Below are positions 9,870-19,100 of a DNA stretch of 64,000 nucleotides, one piece after another. Positions within the stretch are counted from its first letter, which is position 1. Each line of letters begins with the position of its first letter. The notes under the pieces were generated by a model. It was not told where the DNA came from. It saw nothing but the letters and a program-made list of their open reading frames with translations, and ran no database searches. The translations under genes were made by a program, and so were the position numbers. This stretch comes from an uncultured Bacteroidales bacterium (lineage in GTDB: Bacteria > Bacteroidota > Bacteroidia > Bacteroidales > Paludibacteraceae): positions 1 to 64,000 of the forward strand of contig CACXCA010000031.1 in NCBI GenBank assembly GCA_902766045.1, given 5' to 3'.

Positions 9870-9900
9870 TTGCAAAGTTCGAAAACAAACATTATTTTTG
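9870..9900 (+). promoter_or_regulatory. Promoter for the giant repeat-protein gene
   Basis: TTG at 9870-9872 and TATTTTTG at 9893-9900 are separated by 20 bases, which fits the -33/-7 spacing of Bacteroidetes promoters. It implies a 5' untranslated region of roughly 210 bases before 10117. The rest of the gene-free stretch 9808-10116 shows no other recognisable feature. Confidence 0.5.
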
Positions 9901-10116
9901 TTTTTTTGAATAAAGACTCTCTTGAAAAGAGTTGATGATGAATGTAAGTGTTTGAGTGATAGATAATTAATTAGGTTAGTTCGTTTGGTGCATAAAAATT
10001 GGATGATTTTAAAAACGAACAAAGGTTAATGGCTAAGAGTGAAATAGACTTCGTTAGGGCTAGAAAACAGCAAAAAAACGAAGATATTTTATTCTACAGA
10101 AATAAAGAAACAGAGT

Positions 10117-13100
10117 ATGAAGATGAGTATTACAAATAAACGAAATAGTAAGAAGATGAATTCGATACAGAGATTTTGGATTCGATTGTGTGTGGTCTTT
10201 GCGTGTATAGTAGCGCAAAGTGGAGTAGCGTATGCGCAGAGATTGGATGTGGATGGTCAGACATCGACGGCAAAGGCCTGTGTGGGTGAGCCAATCGTGT
10301 TGACAGCCTCTGGTTTTGGCTCTGGTGTGAAGGCTGTAGATGTCTATAAATCGACGAGTGGGGGTACTAATTTCAAGGCAATTGGTTCTGTGTCAGACCC
10401 TTCTGGAGTCTTCAAATTTGTAGATGACATGGGGAATTCATCAGTCTCCTACTATGTAAGGGCACAAGGTAGCACTGCCCAAACTTCTACTGTAACAGTT
10501 AATGTTAATACGGATTGTCCAAATAAATGTCATCAGTCATCTACGGGTGACTATATCAATGGTACGGATTTTAATATTATTGGAGGTGGAACAGGAAGAG
10601 AAGTAACTGTAGATGATGGTGCAATTCGCAATGGTCAGGTGGAAATGTATTTCTCTGATTATAATGTGACGTTTGAAAAAGATGCATGTGGTGGAGGTCA
10701 GATTTCGAATGATTTCGGACGTTTTTTTGGTGAACTAAAGCCGAAGGCAGATCCAGCCAACTATTCTAATTATTATTGGTTTAGTAATTCTGTTGGTATC
10801 AATTGTACTCCTTTTCACTATTCTTTTAAAATGTATGGACCATCAAGAAGAGATACAATATGGGATGAGCATTACTATCGTATGGTGATGCGTTTGTATG
10901 TTGTTAAGGAGCCAAATTGTACTCAGTCGTGTGTTGATGCAACTGTAAAGTTGGAAACGGAACAGGGATCGGTTGGTAACTATTATGATAATGCAGATCA
11001 TGCAGATATTATTGTATATAATGATGCAACGGGTGAAGAGGTTGGAAGAGAATCTACGAGTAGATCATTCGATTATGTACATCTAAGACGTTTGATATGT
11101 GATAGACCTGAATTGACAGGCAAGTTGCTCAGAATGGAAATCCATTTTTATGGGCGATTTAAATTGCAAAACAAGAATGCTAATTCTGTGTTAACGCTAA
11201 AACCTCGTTTCGAACAGTGGGGGTGTATGAAGGTGGCTGTCGATTATGTGTCAGCAGAAATTATGTCTGTCTGTATGGATAATTCAGCGGCTTGTATTGG
11301 TGATAATGTTACTGTCGTGGCTGCAGGTTTCCCATATAATGCAAACTATGTATGGCAGGTGAGAGATGGTAACTCATGGAAGCAATTGCAAATTGGAGGC
11401 TTTAACATGAGTGGGCCTAATTGTAAAGAAGTGAGCATTCCAGTGGAAGCTGTGGGTAAGAAAAAATATCGTGTTCTTGATAGCAATACAAATGAATTCA
11501 TTGAGTTTTTTGTTACAGGTAAGAATTGTGAACCAATCCAGCCGACAGAGATTAATGGGCCTGCCAATCCATTCTGTATTCCGAATAATAAAGAAGATGG
11601 AAAGTTCTCGGTTGCTCCGATAGATGCGAATCCGGATGTCCGATATACATGGACGTTTACATCACCTTCAGGAAAAACATTCGGTAGTGATAAGATTCAA
11701 TTCGATGGTGGTGAATTAGAGTCGGATACTCGTGGCTCAAGTATCTATTTGTTGATGGATGGTAATGCTGAAGAGGGTGAATATACTGTAACAGTTCAAC
11801 CAGTAAAGAAAGTAGTTTATTCGAATGGTGAATATGCTTATGTGACAGCAGGTGAACCAATCTCAAAGAAATTCACTGTTTATAAGACACCACAGATTGT
11901 TGTGGCAAAACAGGGTACGGAGGGAATGGATCAGACACAGGTGACATTGTGTCCGACCGACAGAGAACAGACCTTGGTGGCTGTGGCCGATGCTAAAAAT
12001 GGATTCCATTCCATTTATGAGAGTCGATATTCTTATGTATGGAAGTATGGTGCTACAGGAAAAACATACGAAGCATTAGTTAGTTTCCCTGATTCGGGTG
12101 CGTGCGATGGTAAGTATAAGGAACATACTGCACGTGTGAATGTGCAGATTGCAGGAGTGGGCTGTCCAACTACGGCACAAACCACATGGAAGTTGAGCGA
12201 GATACAAAAGCCAACAATCAATTGTCCTGCCAATAAAAATTTGGAATACACATTGGGCAAGACACAGAAAACATACAATGTGCCATGGTCGTTCCCAAGC
12301 TATACTGCAGGATGTGAAACCAATCCGAGACTTACGATTGAATTGAACTTCAGTCCAGATGGAAATGGCGAAAACATCCATCAGTTGATAGAGACAACTA
12401 GAGCTGATATTGATAAATTGACTAAGTACTTCTCATTGCCTGCGGGTGTGGGTACGATTGCTTACAAGGTGATTGACGGATGTAATAACACAGCGTTGTG
12501 TGTTATGAACATCACTGTAAAGGACATCTTCCCGCCAGATTTGCCTTGTGATCAGATACCAACGTTATCTACAAAACTTTCATACCAAGAAGGGTGTGAT
12601 GCAGAACCTGGTCACCATGGTAGTTTACCAATCATAACGCCTCCGGTATTGGAAGATCAGAATGGGGTAGATGGATTGATTACAGGACAGTATATGGGTC
12701 GTGTATCGAATCCAGTTACAATTCCGACTGAACAGAGTTTTGATGCCTCTATATTTGATGTAACCATTGATGTGAACGAAAATTATGTAGTGGGTACATC
12801 CTATATATTATGGAAGTTTGCTGATGCATCGGGTAATGTTGCCTATTGTATCCAGAAGATTTTTGTAGAGGATGACCGTAAGCCAAATGTGAACTGTATT
12901 GATCCTAACTTAGGAGAAGTAAGTAGTTTGGAAGGTAAGTGTGGTTTGTCTGTCAATGGATTGTTGAGTCAGATGACAGAGTTTCCTAAGGGATACGATG
13001 TCTGCTCAGGTGCAGGCCAGGAGATTGATGCTGTTATCTTATATAAAGATGAGGAAGATGATGATTATGAAGTTATCACAAGAGACAGATGGGATGAGAT

Positions 13101-16100
13101 TATATTTGAGGTGAATCATACATATAATATAGTATGGCGATTCTATAAGATATATAACAATAAGATCTATGAAGATTGTGAGGCATCATTTACTGTTAGA
13201 GATAATGAACCTCCTGTATTCAACTGTTCTACCTTGTTACCGATTCGTGTAACGGCGAATAGTTACAAACCTCTCAATAAAGGGTATGAATATATGGATT
13301 ATGCATCCATGGAAGATGTGGAGGTGAGAGAAGGTGTGGGTCCTGCTGCTACTGTGAAAGTTTATACAGGAACCTTAAAAGACTATTTCGAAAACAATAA
13401 TATTCGAATGATTGATCCTTCAGAGGTGACGGACAATTGTGGTGGTGAGATTTTTGTCACTACCAGATTGGAAGGTCCTTCTGATAAGGATGGACGTATT
13501 ACGTCACAGAATATTACTAGTTTGAAACAGTTACAAGATCATAAGTACTTTGTGGGTCTTACCACAATCACCTATACCTTTATAGATGAGTCTGGTAATA
13601 CCTCCTCTTGTACGCAGGAGATCATTGTAACGGCTGGAACAACTCCTATTCCGAACTGTCCAGCAGATCCAAATGTTACATTATATGTTGATCAGGAATG
13701 TAAGGCAAATTATATTTTGAAAAAGAGTGAAGTGCCAGATGCCATGATTCCAGTTAATCAGGAAGGTTTATGGTTTAACTTTAGAAGAACCGTAATTGCA
13801 GGCCTTCACTTTGATGAGGAGTGTTTAATTGCTCAGAAGTATTTCCTTGATAGCCTAGACAAAGTAAATGGTTACCATGATTATAATGGACATAAGTTGA
13901 CATTAGATTACTTGGGTGAGAATTATTTGTCAGATCCAGATTTCTTGAATAGCAATATAAACTGTTGGCGTTCATGGTCGTCTTCTTATAATCCTGTAGG
14001 ACCAGGTGTAGGACCGGGTATGGGACCGGGTGCAGGACCAGCAGCTAACTGTGATGGAGAAACTATCTTGTCAGCCTCTAACAAATTCACGACCGTAACG
14101 GAATATTTAGGTTATCCATTTGAAGTGGAATTGTTGGATTCTACAGGTACAACTGTTAAGAAAGTCTTGAACCCATATACAGAAGGAGACAAGGCTACGA
14201 CCAATGTTATGTATGCAAGATGGTTCTCAAACAATTCTAACCATGAATGTAATAGCTTGAGTTATTCATTTAAAGATGCACCGGTTAAGAGATTGAATAA
14301 TTTTAATGAGGAGATATTCAATTTGAGTTTGACCAAAGGTGTATATAAATTGGTATATCGTTTCCAAAATGAAAAAGATGGATTGCAGTTAGATAGTTGT
14401 GTTATCACAGTAAGTGTGATAGATACGATACCACCATCTTTGGAGTGTGGTGACTGGAGTAAATCAGGTGAGTTTGTTGCTGGACCAGATTGTAAGGTTC
14501 CAGTTGATTCTGTTCCTTGGTTCAAGAAACCTACATTGGCAGATTTGAACGTGAAGGATAATTGTTCATCAGATCCAAACGATTTCACAATTTCATGGCG
14601 TCGTTCATGGGGAACATATAAGGATATCACCATGGAGGCAGCTTTGACAGATGCCTTCTCAATGGGTGAGACCACAATGAAATGGGTGGTTACAGATAAG
14701 TCAGGAAATGAGTCGATGTGTATTCAAACCATTAATGTGGTAGATAAAACAGGACCAGTGGTGGATTGCTCGAAGTTGGATACTATTCACGCTGAGACTG
14801 AAAGTAATTGTGAGGCATCGGCTGAGGCTGTCATTAAGGCCGGACTTTCAATTCCGTATGCTGATGACGATCAATGTTCGCCAACAGGAGGACGTATAGC
14901 AGGTCAAGGTGTTCGTAGTGATGGAAGAGATATCTTTACAGATCCTTATCCAAAGGGTATAACTGTTATCACATGGACATTTGCTGATTCTTTGAATAAC
15001 ACCTCAATCTGTAAACAATATGTAGAGGTGGTTGATAGTATGCAACCAGTTATTAGCTGTGAAGAGATAGAAGATATTTCGATCGATTTGCAACCTCAAC
15101 ATTGTACCGCTTCAAAAGATACCGTTCGTGCTATCTTAGGTTCACATTCAGCACAAGATGATTGTGATGGAGATATCATTGGTGTACCACATGTGTTGTT
15201 GCCAGATGAAACATTGGCGGATCTGTTTGATTCATTTATGAAGGATACAACGTATGTGATTGTATGGACGTTCACTGATCAAGAAGGTAATGAAGTGAGA
15301 TGCTCTCATAATTTAAGAATAAATGATGTGACACCTCCTATCGTGGATACAATATGTAAGGATCCGGAAAAGAATCTTGTTGCAACAGTTGAGTGTTCAT
15401 TGACCTATGATGAGTTGCAGTTGCCTTCAGATGAAAGCATGATATTACATGGCGATTGTGATGGCGATATCGTACCTCGTAAGGTAGCAAAGGTTGCACA
15501 ACCAGATCATACATATCTATTGTATGAGTCAAATGAATTGAAGGATATTGAATATCCTGTCACAGCAGAAGGATATCCTCATATTATCTGGTGGATATAC
15601 ACAGATAAGTCTATGAATAGAGATACATGTCAGACATTGATAAACATCACTGATGATATACCTCCAGTATTGGAAGATTGTGATGTGGATCCTGAAATCA
15701 GTTTGACAGTTTCTGACACTGTTTGTGCTATCGATCCTGCAGAAGTAAAGGTTTATATTAGAGAACCAAAGGCACATGACGTTTGTGATGATTATCTAGG
15801 AGATGTCGGATTGGTATGGTTAGACCCAGTTGTGGAAAGATATTATATCAATAAACAATGTGATATAAATGGAACAGATACAACGTGTGTATATGATACA
15901 ACATTGACGGCAGATGGTATTAATAAGAAGTGGGATGAAGACCTCTTCATTAAAGGTCGTACATTGTTGCGTTGGATCTTTACGGATACAAAGGGTAACA
16001 CAGTTGAATGTATCAAGAGTGTGGATGTTGTTGACCATACTCCTCCATACTTCGATTGTAGTAAGATTGACCCTGACACTTTGCGTCCAGAAGCTTATCC

Positions 16101-19100
16101 AGGAGAGTGTCTGGTTGAGTTCGCTAATTTGAAAAAGGATGTGTTAGACACGTTGGCATACAAGGCATACGACGCTTGCTCGGGTGATTCAATACCTGGT
16201 GTGTTGACTTTGAATGGTACGATGGAATTGCCAGATTCTTATACGATGCAGGTAGGTGTGATGTATAAGCTTCTTTGGTTGTTCAAGGATGAAGATGGAA
16301 ATTCAACTACATGTCCGCAGTGGATTTTACCTTCACATGTGAATCCTATTAGATTCGATTGCTCTACATTGGATGATACGGTTGTAGTGGTGGCTGATGA
16401 AGGTACGTGTACAATTAATACAGACTCGTTGAAGGCTCATCTTACTATTCCAGAGGCAAAAGACACTTGTTCGTCGGAAGTGGTTTATGCAGTCGCCTAT
16501 ACAGCAGATTCTACTTCATCAATCGATTTAAATACCTATGAGTTCCCAACAGGAGATACAAAGATTAATTGGATGTTTGTTAGTCCTTGGAACTTGCACG
16601 ATACGTTGTGGTGTTCTCAGATCGTAAGTGTAAGGGGTAATAAACAATTTGAAATTGTGTGCGCGGATGTTACACCAACTGTATATGATACGATTTCGGA
16701 ATGTTTCACAGACCCTACGACATTTGCGGTTGATACCCCTTGGGTAGGTGACCCATGTTTGAAGGAGTCTGATCCAATGTATAAACGATTTGGTGAAGGT
16801 ACACGTAACGATGGATATGCATTGAATGATTCTTATCCGTTAGGTAATACTCAAATTAAGTGGGTATTCACAGACTTTACAGGTTCAGTTGATACGTTCT
16901 GTATCCAAGATATTGAGATCAGAACGGATAAGGAAATCATATTCAATTGTGATTCTTTAAATAAGGACACTGTGAAGGTGGATGCTATAGAAGGACAATG
17001 TACGGTGGATGCTTCTAATGTTAAGTTGACCACACCGTTTGCACTACATCCATGTACGTTTGATACAATCTATGGTACGCCAGTTCGAAAGGATGGTAAG
17101 AAGATGGATGAACCATATTATGTTGGTATTACTGTGATTAAATGGATATTTGCAGATACTACTAACACATTGGCTAATCCGATGATTTCTTGTGATCAGT
17201 ATGTTCAGGTAGGTGATGTAAATGTGCCACCGATTGATTGTGAAAACTTCCCTGATAGGGTTTATCGCTTGAATCCGAATAATTGTTCTATCGAATGGAG
17301 TGAGATGGACTTTGAAGTAAAGGCCGTTATCGATTTATGTTCAAAAGATACGATAAATCCAACCGTTTCACGTTACTCAGGTGAGCCTATCACGGCTGAA
17401 ACATATAATGATAATGGAGAAGCTAAGGTGAAAATCACAACCACTAAGTTTAACGTAGGTGTAGATACTATCTATTGGGATTATTCATTCCATGGTATGG
17501 AGTATCATTGTCAGCAGACCATAACTGTGATGGACAGTATGGCTCCAATCTTTGATTGTTCTACGTTAGATGATATTGAAGTGCCAGCTGTCACTGGAAC
17601 ATGTGAGGCACCTTCATCGGCTGTGTATGATTCATTGCCTAATCCTTGGCCAGCTGCTACTGAATATTGTACAGGAGACAGCATACTAGGACGTGTATAT
17701 TTGGATGAGATAACAGCTAAATCTGAATTAACATCAGCCTCTTCTTTTGATGTCTCTGTAGGAGATCACAAGTTGATTTGGGTCTTCATTGATCCAGTTA
17801 TTAATGCGATCGGAGATACTTGTTATCAAAATCTCACAGTTAAGAGTGATATAAAACCAGAGATTAATTGTGACACATTGGCTTCGAGACTTGATTCAAT
17901 CATAATCGAAGGCTGTGACACATTGTTGAATGAGGATAAAATTCCGACGCCGTATGCATTAGATGCTTGTACTAAGGATACTATCTATGGTGTAGGTGAA
18001 CGATTGGATGGTAAGGATTTGTACAAGGATGTTTATCCTGTAGGAACAACAATCATTCGATGGACGTTCGTTAGTCCGTTCTCATACGATACGGCAATTT
18101 GTGATGAACCGATTGTTTTGTTGAGTTCTCAAGAACTTGAGTTCAATTGTGACGATTTGAAAGATACGGTAGTATTTGATGTGAAGGAGGGTGAATGTAA
18201 TACGATTATCACATTACCAACCTATTTTGCGAAACATCCATGTCCTGAACAATCGAAAGTGGATAAGATAGAAGGTATTCCTACTATTGGTGGAACGCCT
18301 ATGAATAAGCAAGGAGATGAATGGGTTCTTGAAATGAGAACAGGTATCTGGGAGGTGTTATGGACATTTACAGACACAAGCAACACGTTGCTTACTCCAG
18401 TGAAGACATGTATTGAACCTGTGAAAGTGGGTGATACTAATCAAATGCCGGTTGATTGTCAAAATTATCCAGATACAGTTATTAAACTTTCTCCTCTTGA
18501 TTGTGAAATCTCATGGAGCTCTATAGGATTTAAAGCACCTGAGGTTGTGGATTTATGTTCGCAAGAGGTCATTGTTCCAGAGTTGACAAGATGGTCTCAG
18601 AAGACGATGGAAGAGAACTTTACTGTTGGATTGGATACAGTATATTGGTCTTATAGCTTTGCAGGACAAAAGATGGTATGTAAACAAGCCATCGATGTCT
18701 TGGATTCTGTAGCACCTTCTTTTGATTGTGCTCAGTTGAATCCAATTGTGATGGTTGCACCAGTAGGTACTTGTGAGGTTTCTTCCGAAGCATTGACGGA
18801 TTCTCTTGGCGAATGGTTTGCAGAAGATTTCTGTACGCATAAGCAGATCAAGGGAGTTGCATTGGTTGACAGTGTTCCAGTTGTAGATGTGACAGCTCAT
18901 GTGGGTGACACGTTGATTGTGCATTGGATCTTCAAGGATGATACACTGAATGCAGTAGCGAAGGAATGTGATCAGCTTGTGACAGTTATTGGACAGGCAG
19001 AACCAATCTTTGATTGTTCTACATTAAAAGATTCTATATTCTATCTACATGTTGGACAATGTGCTAAACCAGGAGATGAAGTGATATTGGGTATCCCAGT

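Noticed and set aside
9621-10022. 133-codon minus-strand frame between queA and the giant gene
   Set aside because: It overlaps the end of queA and the strong terminator and encodes a Phe/Asn/Ile-rich string, so it is a by-product of AT-rich noncoding sequence.
13999-14050. Gly-Pro repeat in the giant protein as a collagen-like domain
   Set aside because: Only about 16 residues with GPGxGPG periodicity, so it is a short flexible linker.
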